DNA from: Rudanella lutea DSM 19387
GTDB taxonomy: Bacteria > Bacteroidota > Bacteroidia > Cytophagales > Spirosomataceae
Length of the DNA stretch: 64,000 nt
NCBI RefSeq assembly: GCF_000383955.1
Contig: NZ_KB913013.1
Span: 5,687,744 to 5,751,743 of the forward strand
Direction of reading: 5' to 3'
Shown here: positions 25,267 through 33,819 of the stretch, in pieces
Numbering within the stretch: the stretch's first letter is position 1
Layout of the letters: each line of letters opens with the position of its first letter
The notes under the pieces: generated by a model
What the model saw: only the letters and a program-made list of their open reading frames with translations
What the model was told of the DNA's origin: nothing
Database searches by the model: none
Made by a program: the position numbers and the translations under genes

Positions 25267-26139
25267 TTACAAGGCCCGGTAGGTACGCACGTAGGTTGAG
25301 GGTGTTTTGCCCGTCACTTCTTTAAACTGTCGGTTGAAGTTAGAAAGTGTTCGGTAACCGCTTTCGTAACTGATTTGGGTTACGCTCATTGAGCCGTCCA
25401 TCAGCAGCTTACAGGCATGGCCTACCCGTACCTCGGCCACAAAATTGGAAAACGTTTTGTTGGCCCGGATTTTAAAATACCGGCAAAAAGCAGAGGGGGT
25501 CATACCCGCCAGATCGGCAACGGTGTCGAGGCAAATATGGTCGTGGAAATGGCTCATTACATAGTCGTGTACCACCTGAATGCGGTCGGTTTCGGAGGGT
25601 TTTACGGTGTTGGTGTACCCCAGGCTGGTAATAAACTGGTAGTCCGACGTCCGCGAGAGCTCGTGGAGCAGGTTCAGCAAAGCCAACACCCGCTCGAAAC
25701 CCGGTTCGGTTTGTTGCACCCGGCGAAGCAGCTCAATGGCGCGGTCGCGGGTGGGCGAAAGCCACTCCAGCCCCCGGCGGGCGTTTTCGAGCAGTTGCCG
25801 AAGTAATCCCATTTCGCGCTGGGCGAAGAAGGTATCACCCAGAAAATTTTCGGTGAAATACACTACAATGCCGTGCGTCTGGAGGCCACTGTCGCGCTCA
25901 AAATAGGGTTTATCGCTGCGCCACAGGTGAGGTAGGTTGGGACCAAGCATGACGAAGTCGCCCTCGGCAAAAGGCCGGATTGAGTCGCCGATAAATCGGG
26001 TGCCCGTGCCCTTTTCGACCAGAAAGAGCTGATAATGCGGATGAAAGTGCCAGTTAGGGTCGAAGTGTGGTTCGGTGAGCTCGTGAACCGCAAACGATTC
26101 GGCGACCGGCTCAAGGTCTTTGCGGAGGGCTTGTTTCAT
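25267..26139 (-). CDS. AraC-family transcriptional regulator with N-terminal cupin
   Basis: 290 residues. The N-terminal cupin domain (PNWHFHPHYQLFLVEKGTGTRFIGDS, FAEGDFVMLGPNLPHLW) probably senses a sugar or related ligand. Residues about 190-290 hold two helix-turn-helix motifs: ICLDTVADLAGMTPSAFCRYFK and MSVTQISYESGYRTLSNFNRQFKEVTG. It diverges from the epimerase/oxidoreductase/dehydrogenase genes (137 bp between starts) and is the likely regulator of that locus. The window shows no obvious operator. Confidence 0.94.
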   Translation of the reverse strand: MKQALRKDLEPVAESFAVHELTEPHFDPNWHFHPHYQLFLVEKGTGTRFIGDSIRPFAEGDFVMLGPNLPHLWRSDKPYFERDSGLQTHGIVVYFTENFLGDTFFAQREMGLLRQLLENARRGLEWLSPTRDRAIELLRRVQQTEPGFERVLALLNLLHELSRTSDYQFITSLGYTNTVKPSETDRIQVVHDYVMSHFHDHICLDTVADLAGMTPSAFCRYFKIRANKTFSNFVAEVRVGHACKLLMDGSMSVTQISYESGYRTLSNFNRQFKEVTGKTPSTYVRTYRAL

Positions 26140-26246
26140 AACGACTTCCAGATTTTAGGCTTAAATTTTAGTCTATTGAGTAAAGTGAAGGTAAAATACA
26201 GTCGGTATTGGGTAATAAAAGCAGGGCAACCCGCCGATTTACTATG

Positions 26247-26254
26247 TAGATTTG
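26247..26254 (+). promoter_or_regulatory. Candidate -7 box for the sugar epimerase operon
   Basis: TAGATTTG matches TAnnTTTG exactly and ends 22 bases before the ATG at 26277. No TTG lies at the ideal distance; the nearest, at 26208-26210, is 36 nt away, which would fit an activator-dependent promoter. Confidence 0.4.
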
Positions 26255-26276
26255 TGGTAATTTAGAAAGGTACTCT

Positions 26277-27182
26277 ATGAATAAATTGGGGATGAACCTC
26301 TTCGTCTGGACCATGTCGATGGACGAAGATATGGCGGAAACGCTCCGGTATCTGAAAGAAACCGGCTTTGAGTTTGTCGAAATGCCCGTGGGCGGTACCG
26401 ATGACCGGGCGGCAGACCTGGCCAAGTGGACACAGCTGGGTCAGCAGGCCGCTGCTCTCGGACTGGATGTTCAGACGTGTTCGTTGCTGCCACCCGAACT
26501 GACGCTCCTCAGCCCCGACGAGACGGTGCGGCAGGCTGGTGTTGAGTACCTGAAACACGTGGTTGATTGTTCGGCAGCAGCTGGTTCCACTATTCTGATG
26601 GGGCCGCTTTTTGCGGGCTTCAAAACGTTTGCCGGTCGGCCTGCCACCGCCGATGAGTGGCAGTGGTCAGTAGAAAGTATGCGGCAGGTTGCCGATTATG
26701 CCCAAACGAAAGGGGTGGTACTGGCCATCGAATCGCTCAACCGGTTCGAGACGTACCTGCTCACCTGCGCCGATGATGTGGTGCGCTATGTCAAGGCCGT
26801 TGACCATCCGTACTGCCGGGCTGCGTTTGATACGTTTCATGCCAACATTGAGGAGAAAAACGTGGCCGATGCCATCCGAACACTGGCCCCGTACCTTGTG
26901 CACGTACAAATCTCTGAAAATGACCGGTCGACGCCGGGGCAGGGCCAAATCCGGTTCGAGCAGGTGTTTAACACTCTCGCCGAAGTAGGGTACTCAGGCC
27001 CCATCGCCATTGAAGCCTTTGGGCCTAATCCGCCCGAACTGGCTGCCGCTACGCACATATTCCGCCCGATGTTTGCCTCAGCAGAGCAACTGGCAGCCGA
27101 GGGGTTTGTGTACCTCCGGCAAATGCTCGAAGAGGCTCAGCCAATTACCGAAATTCCCGATAGTCAGGTTATAGAAGCGTAG
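26277..27182 (+). CDS. Sugar phosphate isomerase/epimerase (ketose 3-epimerase-like TIM barrel)
   Basis: 301 residues. The fold and metal site match the D-tagatose/D-psicose 3-epimerase group: Glu152 in LAIESLNRFE, Asp185 in AFDTFHAN, His209 in LVHVQISEND and Glu246 in AIEAFG, at or within two residues of the Glu152/Asp185/His211/Glu246 site of the Pseudomonas cichorii enzyme as I recall it. It begins the operon that continues with a Gfo/Idh/MocA oxidoreductase and the ThuA fusion protein. In related loci such enzymes act on keto-sugars, so epimerase is the sequence call and 3-keto-glycoside processing a contextual alternative. Confidence 0.9.
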   Translation: MNKLGMNLFVWTMSMDEDMAETLRYLKETGFEFVEMPVGGTDDRAADLAKWTQLGQQAAALGLDVQTCSLLPPELTLLSPDETVRQAGVEYLKHVVDCSAAAGSTILMGPLFAGFKTFAGRPATADEWQWSVESMRQVADYAQTKGVVLAIESLNRFETYLLTCADDVVRYVKAVDHPYCRAAFDTFHANIEEKNVADAIRTLAPYLVHVQISENDRSTPGQGQIRFEQVFNTLAEVGYSGPIAIEAFGPNPPELAAATHIFRPMFASAEQLAAEGFVYLRQMLEEAQPITEIPDSQVIEA

Positions 27183-27194
27183 TGTACGTATTGA

Positions 27195-27310
27195 GTCAGA
27201 ATTTAATGGACAATGTACAGTGTAGGATGAATAATGAACTCAAGCTGGTATCAGTAGAGCCAATCATTATACATTATTCATTACGGTTCATTATACATTA
27301 TTCATTCATG
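27195..27310. repeat. AT-rich repeat element with 18-bp direct repeats
   Basis: CATTATACATTATTCATT occurs at 27265-27282 and again at 27289-27306. A partial inverted copy (GATGAATAATGAAC) lies near 27226. The element is related to the one at 25049-25140 and non-coding. Confidence 0.65.
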
Positions 27311-27314
27311 TATA

Positions 27315-27343
27315 AGTAATTGAGCGTATTGGGCTCAATTACT
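27315..27343 (+). repeat. Hairpin upstream of the oxidoreductase gene
   Basis: AGTAATTGAGC (27315-27325) pairs perfectly with GCTCAATTACT (27333-27343), loop GTATTGG; a CTTTTGTTTTTC tract follows a few bases later. It could attenuate or terminate transcription between the epimerase and oxidoreductase genes. Confidence 0.55.
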
Positions 27344-27377
27344 GAAAGCCCTTTTGTTTTTCTTTTCCTTTTACCCA

Positions 27378-28487
27378 ATGAAATTCAACATCGCTATTGT
27401 AGGTCTCGGGTTCGGGGCCGAATTTATCCCTATCTACCAGCGGCATCCGCTCGCCAACATGTACGCCATTTGCCAGCGTAACGTCGAGAATCTAAACAAG
27501 ATTGGCGACGAGTTTGGCGTTGAAAAGCGGTATTCGAGCTACGACGAGCTGTTGGCCGACCCGGACGTGGATGCCGTACACATCAATTCGCCCATTCCAA
27601 ATCATGCTGAGCAAAGCCTCAAAGCCCTCCGGGCGGGTAAGCACGTAGCCTGTACAGTGCCTATGGCGACCACCGTGGAGGAGTGCGCCGAGATTGTCCG
27701 GACGGTTCGCGAAACGGGCAAGAAGTACATGATGATGGAGACCGTTGTGTATGCCCGCGAATTTCTGTTCGTCAAAGAACTGTACGAAAAAGGCGAGCTG
27801 GGTAAAGTTCAGTTTCTGAAAGCTTCGCACCAGCAGGATATGGACGGCTGGCCCGATTACTGGCCTGGTTTGCCTCCCATGCACTACGCTACGCACTGCG
27901 TGGGTCCGGTGGCGGGGCTGCTTAAACTGGAAGCCGAGTACGTATCGTGCTTTGGCTCAGGAACCATCCGTGAAGAACTGGCTAAGATCCATAACTCACC
28001 GTTTGCGGTCGAGTCGGCGCATATCAAGTTCCGCAACAGCGATCTGTCGGCTTACGTGTACCGGTCGTTGTTCGACGTGGCCCGTCAGTACCGGGAGAGT
28101 TTCGAGGTGTACGGCGACAAGAAGTCGTTTGAATGGCAGCTGATTGAAGATGAGCAGCCGGTGATTCACACGGCGAAAAAACCGGAGCCTGAAATCCCCG
28201 AAAAAGTAACAGTTCCTGATTACGCCCACCTGTTGCCCGAACCCATTCAGCGGTTCACGACCAAGGGCGTGTACGATGCCGACGACAGCCAGCACCTGTC
28301 GTTTACGCAGGGGGGCGGCCATGGCGGCTCGCACCCACACATGGTGCATGAGTTTCTGACGGCCCTGAGCGAAGACCGCGATCCGTTCCCCAACGCAGCC
28401 CAGTCGGCCAACTGGACGAGCGTCGGGATTCTGGCGCACGAGTCGGCGCTGAAAGGCGGAGAGTTGATTCGACTGCCGGAGTTTTAA
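27378..28487 (+). CDS. Gfo/Idh/MocA-family oxidoreductase with atypical EKP motif
   Basis: 369 residues from ATG 27378; eight upstream in-frame codons are Phe-rich and not conserved. N-terminal NAD(P)-binding Rossmann fold: FNIAIVGLGFGAEF. The usual catalytic EKP in GKHVxCEKPxA is replaced by CTVPMA (residues 92-97), so the Lys is absent, a variant seen in some subfamilies. The C-terminal part has HYATHCVGP and the His-rich GGHGGSHPHMVHEF. It ends 12 bp before the ThuA fusion gene. Together with the epimerase and dehydrogenase it suggests oxidation/reduction of a sugar ring carbon; the substrate is unknown. Confidence 0.9.
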   Translation: MKFNIAIVGLGFGAEFIPIYQRHPLANMYAICQRNVENLNKIGDEFGVEKRYSSYDELLADPDVDAVHINSPIPNHAEQSLKALRAGKHVACTVPMATTVEECAEIVRTVRETGKKYMMMETVVYAREFLFVKELYEKGELGKVQFLKASHQQDMDGWPDYWPGLPPMHYATHCVGPVAGLLKLEAEYVSCFGSGTIREELAKIHNSPFAVESAHIKFRNSDLSAYVYRSLFDVARQYRESFEVYGDKKSFEWQLIEDEQPVIHTAKKPEPEIPEKVTVPDYAHLLPEPIQRFTTKGVYDADDSQHLSFTQGGGHGGSHPHMVHEFLTALSEDRDPFPNAAQSANWTSVGILAHESALKGGELIRLPEF

Positions 28488-28499
28488 TAAAACATCAGT

Positions 28500-31400
28500 A
28501 TGAACAAAGTTTGGCTACTGGGAGCAACTCTGCTCTTTTCTCACTGTACGCGTACCCCCTCAGCCACCTTGCGCGATACGGGAACGCAGCAGAACACCGT
28601 CGTTGGGGCGCCAGCCGATACCAAACCGCGCCGGACGGAAATCTTGTTTTTGGGCGACAACGGGCACCATCGGCCTGTTGAACGGGTGCCGCAACTGATG
28701 GCTGCCCTCGGCAACCGGGGGATAAACATTACGTACACCGACCGGCTGGAAGACCTCAACCCGGAAAATCTGGCCAAGTACGACGGGATGCTCATTTTTG
28801 CTAACTGGGATAGCATCCCGAAACCACAGGAGCGGGCCTTGCTCGACTTCGTGTCTTCGGGCAAAGGCCTGATTCCGGTGCATTGTGCATCGTTCTGCTT
28901 CCGAAACTCGCCCGAGTACGTCGATAAAGTGGTGGGTGGGCAATTCTGGCGGCACCGGATGGATACCATTCAGACCCGGTTTACCCAGCCCAACGATGCC
29001 CTGGTAATGGGTCTGCAGTCGTTCAAAGCATTTGACGAGACGTATCTGCATAGCCACCTGCAGCCCGACAACAATGTGTTGGCTGTACGTGAGGTAAAAG
29101 CGGATCAGTTCAAAGACCTCGCCGACGCCGGCCGGCCCAACCAGAAAGAAGAACCGTACACCTGGACCCGTACGTACGGCAAAGGGCGGGTATTCTACAC
29201 GGCCTATGGGCACGACGAGCGTACCTGGAGTCAGCCCGGATTCATGCAACTGCTGGAGCGGGGGATTCTGTGGTCGGTGGGCGATCGGGTGAAGAAGTTG
29301 CACGACGATCTGAAACCCCAGGCCTTCGCCTACGACGAGGCTAAACTGCCGAACTACGAAAAACGTCCTGGTCCTCAGATGAAGCAGCGAGCCCTCTCAC
29401 CCGAGGAGTCGCTGAAGCATATTCAGGTACCGGTCGACTTTACGCTCGATCTGTTTGCCCACGAACCCAATGTGATGCACCCCATTGCCATGACCTGGGA
29501 CGACCGTGGTCGGCTGTACGTGCTTATCACGAAAGACTACCCCAACGAGCGTAAGCCTGAGGGGGGCTCTGACTACATCGTGATCTGTGAAGACACTAAC
29601 AACGATGGTAAGGCTGATAAGTTTACTAACTACGCCGAAGGGTTGAGCATTCCGACCGGGATGGTCTGGGCCAACGGCGGTCTGGTGGTGTCGCAGGCTC
29701 CGCACATGCTGTTCCTGCGTGATACCAACGGCGACGATAAAGTCGATGAGAAGAAGATTCTGTTCACGGGCTTTGGTACGTTCGATACGCACGCTGGCCC
29801 CAGCAACCTCCATTATGGGTTCGACAACTGGATCTGGGGGAGTGTAGGCTACTCAGGCTTCAAGGGTAAGGTGGGTAGTGCTGATTCGCTGCAGTTCGGA
29901 CAGGGCTTTTTCCGGTTTCGTCCCGATGGCTCGGCGCTCGAATACATGACCAACACCTCCAACAATACCTGGGGGCTGGGCTTCAACGAAACCGGCGACG
30001 TATTTGGTAGCACGGCCAACAACGCACACGGCTGGTACATGGCCATTCCGAATGCAGCCTACAAGTCGCGCCCCAACGTCATGAACGGCAGCCGGAGCAC
30101 CGATACGCACAAGGACATGAAGCCTATTACCGACCGCGTTCGGCAGGTCGACGTCTTTGGGGGCTTCACGGCCGCGGCCGGGCACAACCTGTACACCGCG
30201 CGGGCGTTCCCCAAAGCGTACTGGAACAAGGTTGCGTTTGTGTCGGAACCAACGGGCCACATTGTTCACCAGAACGTGCTCGAAAAGAACGGTACGGACT
30301 ACGAAGACCGCGAAGGCACGCAGGGTATCGGCTTTAACCTGATGGCCGGTGCCGACGAATGGTTCTCGCCAGTATTTGCTCAGGTGGGTCCCGATGGTGC
30401 CGTTTGGGTAGCCGATTGGTACAGCTTTATCATTCAGCACAACCCGACACCGCAGGGCTTTGAAAACGGTAAAGGAAACGCCTACGAAACCGACCTGCGT
30501 GATTTTACGCACGGCCGTATCTACCGCGTAGGTTATAAGAAAGCCCCGACGTACGTAGCGCCCCGACTAGACAAAAATGACCCGGCTACGTTGTTGGCTG
30601 CTCTCAAAAACGACAATCAGTTCTGGCGGATGAAAGCCCAACGGCTGCTGGTTGAGCGCGGGCAGCGCGATGTAGTGCCCCAGTTGCTGGCCATCGCCAA
30701 CGACCCGAGCGTAGACGAAATCGGAATCAATGCCCCGGCTGTACACGCCCTCTGGACGCTGCACGGACTTGGTGCAATCAAACCGTCTGATCTGACTACG
30801 GCTCTGAAACACCCGTGTGCAGGTGTTCGGAAAACAGCCGTTCAGGTGATGCCCCGCACAGAAGAGGGCGTAACCATGCTGCTGGCTCAGAAAGCCCTTT
30901 ACGATGCCGAACCGCTCGTGGTACTCAACAGCCTGCTGGCGTTGGGAGAGGCTCCGGCTTCACCAACTATCGATGAGGCTGTGCTGGCCCGGCTCCGGCA
31001 AACCGATGCCAACAACGACCGGTGGTTGCCCGATGCCTTTGCCGTTGCCCTCAACCGGGATAAAGGCCGACTGATGCGTCAGTGGCTGGGTTCAATTAAA
31101 ACCGCACAGGCGGCTCCGGCCGGAAACGGCTCAGGGGCCATGCACCACGATCACAGCACCATGCATCAGGGTGGCCCGAACGCGGGCAGCCAGGCCGGAA
31201 GCCCCACGGCGCGGACCGAGGTGAAAACGACCAATGGTCCTGATCTGGTGGTGACGCGCGTGGCTACCGAACCGCTTCAGCCGTTTGTGCGCGAAGGGGC
31301 CCGCACCACGATCTACGTAACTAATCAGGGCAGCGTGGCTGTGCCGAAAGGAACGCCTGTACCCCTTACGATTCGGTTTGAAAGCAAAGGTGGTGGGCCA

Positions 31401-32309
31401 GCTGCTCAGAAAGTAGATTACGTTAGCCGTACGCACGTCGACGGGATTCAGCCGGGCGAAACGGTAGCCATTCGCCGGACCAACAACGGTCCGTGGGTGG
31501 GCGACCTCTGGCTCACGGCCGAACAGGCAGGTGACTATACTTTTGCGGTGAGCATTGACAAGGAAAATACACTGGGTGACAGCGACCGGAAAAATAACGA
31601 ATTCCGCACGACACTTACGTTCCGGGCTCCGGCGCGTATGCGGACCGTAGCGCTCGAACGTACCGCCCGTGCGTATGCCTCAACGGCTGCTCCCGATTCG
31701 GTAGTAGCGATGCTGACCCAGGCCGCTTCGCTCGAAGCCGATGATGCCAATGCTCTAGTGAAAGGCTTAGCCGATGGGTACGATTACCGGGCGAAAGTGA
31801 AGCCATCGGCTGCAGCTCAGGGTTTGTTGGCCGGTCTGGACAACCGCCTGCCCGCCGACGCCCGCCCGCGCCTGAACCGGCTGCTCGAAGCCTGGGGTAT
31901 GCGTGATGCCAACGCCGACCTCGACCCCAATGCGCAGGTTGTACGGATCAAAACGATTCGGGAAGAGATGCGTTTCGACAAGAAAACGTTCGAAGTAACG
32001 GCGGGTAAACCCGTTGTGATTATTCTGGAAAACCCGGATGCCATGCAGCACAACCTGGTGGTGGTGAAGCCAAAGTCAATGGAGCGGATCGGGAAACTGG
32101 CCGACGCCATGATTACGGCCAAAGACGGTGCCGAGAAGAATTACGTACCCGAGTCGTCGGATATATTGGCGGCTACCACGCTGGTGAACCCCAACCAAAC
32201 CGTGCGGGTCACCTTCAAAGCGCCCGACCAACCCGGTGACTATCCGTTTGTCTGTACGTTCCCCGGCCACTGGCGAATCATGAACGGGGTCATGAAAGTG
32301 AAGAAGTAG
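28500..32309 (+). CDS. ThuA / PVC-type dehydrogenase / HEAT / azurin fusion protein
   Basis: 1269 residues; N-terminal signal, possibly lipidated at Cys16 (LLFSHC, a weak lipobox). Approximate order: ThuA (trehalose-utilisation, glutaminase-like fold) 48-258; sorbosone-type beta-propeller dehydrogenase 315-660 (HPIAMTWDDRGRLYVLIT, AAGHNLYTARAFP); HEAT-like helices 690-850; His-rich linker MHHDHSTMH; CARDB-like beta domain about 920-1035; helical stretch; C-terminal azurin/plastocyanin domain. The last has a full type 1 copper site: His1184, Cys1252, His1257 and Met1261 in CTFPGHWRIM, the azurin spacing. No CxxCH haem motif is present. The azurin domain probably takes electrons from sugar oxidation in the periplasm. 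Confidence 0.9.
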   Translation: MNKVWLLGATLLFSHCTRTPSATLRDTGTQQNTVVGAPADTKPRRTEILFLGDNGHHRPVERVPQLMAALGNRGINITYTDRLEDLNPENLAKYDGMLIFANWDSIPKPQERALLDFVSSGKGLIPVHCASFCFRNSPEYVDKVVGGQFWRHRMDTIQTRFTQPNDALVMGLQSFKAFDETYLHSHLQPDNNVLAVREVKADQFKDLADAGRPNQKEEPYTWTRTYGKGRVFYTAYGHDERTWSQPGFMQLLERGILWSVGDRVKKLHDDLKPQAFAYDEAKLPNYEKRPGPQMKQRALSPEESLKHIQVPVDFTLDLFAHEPNVMHPIAMTWDDRGRLYVLITKDYPNERKPEGGSDYIVICEDTNNDGKADKFTNYAEGLSIPTGMVWANGGLVVSQAPHMLFLRDTNGDDKVDEKKILFTGFGTFDTHAGPSNLHYGFDNWIWGSVGYSGFKGKVGSADSLQFGQGFFRFRPDGSALEYMTNTSNNTWGLGFNETGDVFGSTANNAHGWYMAIPNAAYKSRPNVMNGSRSTDTHKDMKPITDRVRQVDVFGGFTAAAGHNLYTARAFPKAYWNKVAFVSEPTGHIVHQNVLEKNGTDYEDREGTQGIGFNLMAGADEWFSPVFAQVGPDGAVWVADWYSFIIQHNPTPQGFENGKGNAYETDLRDFTHGRIYRVGYKKAPTYVAPRLDKNDPATLLAALKNDNQFWRMKAQRLLVERGQRDVVPQLLAIANDPSVDEIGINAPAVHALWTLHGLGAIKPSDLTTALKHPCAGVRKTAVQVMPRTEEGVTMLLAQKALYDAEPLVVLNSLLALGEAPASPTIDEAVLARLRQTDANNDRWLPDAFAVALNRDKGRLMRQWLGSIKTAQAAPAGNGSGAMHHDHSTMHQGGPNAGSQAGSPTARTEVKTTNGPDLVVTRVATEPLQPFVREGARTTIYVTNQGSVAVPKGTPVPLTIRFESKGGGPAAQKVDYVSRTHVDGIQPGETVAIRRTNNGPWVGDLWLTAEQAGDYTFAVSIDKENTLGDSDRKNNEFRTTLTFRAPARMRTVALERTARAYASTAAPDSVVAMLTQAASLEADDANALVKGLADGYDYRAKVKPSAAAQGLLAGLDNRLPADARPRLNRLLEAWGMRDANADLDPNAQVVRIKTIREEMRFDKKTFEVTAGKPVVIILENPDAMQHNLVVVKPKSMERIGKLADAMITAKDGAEKNYVPESSDILAATTLVNPNQTVRVTFKAPDQPGDYPFVCTFPGHWRIMNGVMKVKK

Positions 32310-32315
32310 AAAGAA

Positions 32316-32345
32316 AAAAGGATCGGGCAACCGGTCCTTTTTTTA
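32316..32345 (+). terminator. Terminator after the ThuA fusion gene
   Basis: AAGGATCGG and CCGGTCCTT pair with one G-U around loop GCAA, followed by seven T. The T-run overlaps the stop of the convergent kinase gene at 32343. Confidence 0.88.
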
Positions 32346-33059
32346 TGCCCGTTCGTAGCAAACCAGTTGCGGTACCGGGTGCGTCAACATAGCCGGGAAG
32401 GGAATGTGAATACAGAATTCGCTTCCCTGCCCAACCTGGCTCCGAAGCTGAATACGCCAGCCGTGAGCCTCAATAATCTTACGAACGTAGCTAAGCCCCA
32501 GCCCAAAGCCCTTAACGCTGGGGGAGTCGGCCAGATTGACCCGGAAAAAAGGCTGAAAAATCTGCTCCTGCAAATCAGCCGGAATCCCAATACCCCGATC
32601 CGAAATCGAAACCCGAATACCGTCTTCGTTACAGGTGGTGGTGAGGCAAATGTCCAGATTCTCCTCACTGTATTTAACCGCATTGTCGATCAGGTTGAAC
32701 AGGACATTGGTCAGGTGCAACCGATCGGCCAGGCACTCCGTACGGGAGGCCAGCAGATTCAGGCGCAGGTACGAGCCATGCCGTCGGGCTACCGACCGGA
32801 CCAGCTCATGAATGTCGAGTCGTTCCACGCACATATACAGGGCGTGGTGATCGGCCCGGGCTAAGCTGAGCATCACCTCTACCTGTTGCTGTAGTCGGTC
32901 GGTCTCTTCACGAATAATCTGCACGTACTTGTTGGTGCGCTGCGGATTATTGTGGGTAATAGGCGAGTCGAGCACATCGGCAGCCATTCGAATAGCCGCG
33001 ATAGGTGTCTGGAACTCGTGAACAAGTGTGTGTAGAGTTTGTGTCGTTAGCGTGTTCAT
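32343..33059 (-). CDS. Sensorless soluble histidine kinase
   Basis: 238 residues, only the transmitter core. The HisKA H-box HEFQTPIAAIRMAADV places phospho-His14 almost at the N terminus; the HATPase_c domain has N-box NLIDNAVKYSEE, G1 SDRGIGIP, F-box FQPFFRV and G2 GFGLGLSYVRKI. No sensor, PAS or membrane segment lies upstream in frame, and the start at 33059 leaves just 13 residues before the His. No response regulator is adjacent. The sensor input must come from a partner or the kinase acts constitutively. Confidence 0.9.
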   Translation of the reverse strand: MNTLTTQTLHTLVHEFQTPIAAIRMAADVLDSPITHNNPQRTNKYVQIIREETDRLQQQVEVMLSLARADHHALYMCVERLDIHELVRSVARRHGSYLRLNLLASRTECLADRLHLTNVLFNLIDNAVKYSEENLDICLTTTCNEDGIRVSISDRGIGIPADLQEQIFQPFFRVNLADSPSVKGFGLGLSYVRKIIEAHGWRIQLRSQVGQGSEFCIHIPFPAMLTHPVPQLVCYERA

Positions 33060-33192
33060 GACCGGTGGCAGGCTTTTTGAAGAGACCGTTCACGGATGAT
33101 TAAAGTGTTGTTTTAAGGTTTTTCAGACTAAGGAAGGTGAATTGAGGGGGTGGTGTAGATGTATGGCTAGTTGATCAAATGGAAATTGAAGT

Positions 33193-33224
33193 AAATAAAA
33201 ACCCGCCTGGTTTGCAAGCGGGTT
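33193..33224 (-). terminator. Terminator after the histone-like gene
   Basis: AACCCGC (33200-33206) pairs with GCGGGTT (33218-33224); on the minus strand a TTTTATTTAC tail follows. It ends the gene at 33248. Confidence 0.75.
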
Positions 33225-33247
33225 AGAGGTATTTAATAACCAGTTAA

Positions 33248-33736
33248 TTATTCGGCGGCCACAGGAGCTGCCTCAGCAGTAGCTTCAGGTTGGGTTGTTG
33301 CCTTGGCGGATGTGGTTTGGCGAGTGGTTTTGGCACGGGTAGTCGGGGCCTTAGCCGTCCGGGTTGGTGCCGGTTTGGTTTTGGCAGCTGCGGGGTCAGC
33401 TTTAGGTAGGGGTAGGGCAAGGGGCTGAGGTTCTTTGGCGCGTTTGTTCTGAGCTCGTTGCGCATTTTTAGCCGCCTTAGCCTCGTTCTTTTGGTTCTTC
33501 TTGGCGTCCTTTTTCGCTTTCTTTTCGGCTTTTTTTACCGATTTTTCGGACTTCTTCTGATCCTTCTCGGCGTTTTTAGTCAGTTTATCCGCCAGTTTTA
33601 TCAGCTTCTTTGCCAACTTCGCGGCTGCCTTATCAACGGCCTTCTGCACCTTTTTAGATTGGGTGCCAACTTCATTGATTTTCAGTTCGATGGCGCTTTT
33701 GATGTCGCTCGCCAGCGATTTCTTGTCTGCTTTCAT
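33248..33736 (-). CDS. Lys/Ala-rich histone H1-like protein
   Basis: 162 residues from the ATG at 33736; a longer in-frame extension to 33856 has unlike composition and was rejected. The first 95 residues are a Lys-rich, likely coiled-coil helix (QKAVDKAAAKLAKKLIKLADKL, KKAEKKAKKDAKKNQK); the rest is a disordered Pro/Thr/Ala/Lys tail (KTKPAPTRTAKAPTTRAKTT) resembling eukaryotic H1 tails and bacterial Hc1-like proteins. Nucleoid binding is inferred from charge and composition only. It is an independent transcription unit with its own terminator. Confidence 0.75.
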   Translation of the reverse strand: MKADKKSLASDIKSAIELKINEVGTQSKKVQKAVDKAAAKLAKKLIKLADKLTKNAEKDQKKSEKSVKKAEKKAKKDAKKNQKNEAKAAKNAQRAQNKRAKEPQPLALPLPKADPAAAKTKPAPTRTAKAPTTRAKTTRQTTSAKATTQPEATAEAAPVAAE

Positions 33737-33819
33737 GAGGGTTTTATTAAGTTCTATAACTGCATTATGTCTAACTGGTAAATACAAGCAGATTTGTGCG
33801 GTAAAGCAAGAAAAGTCTG

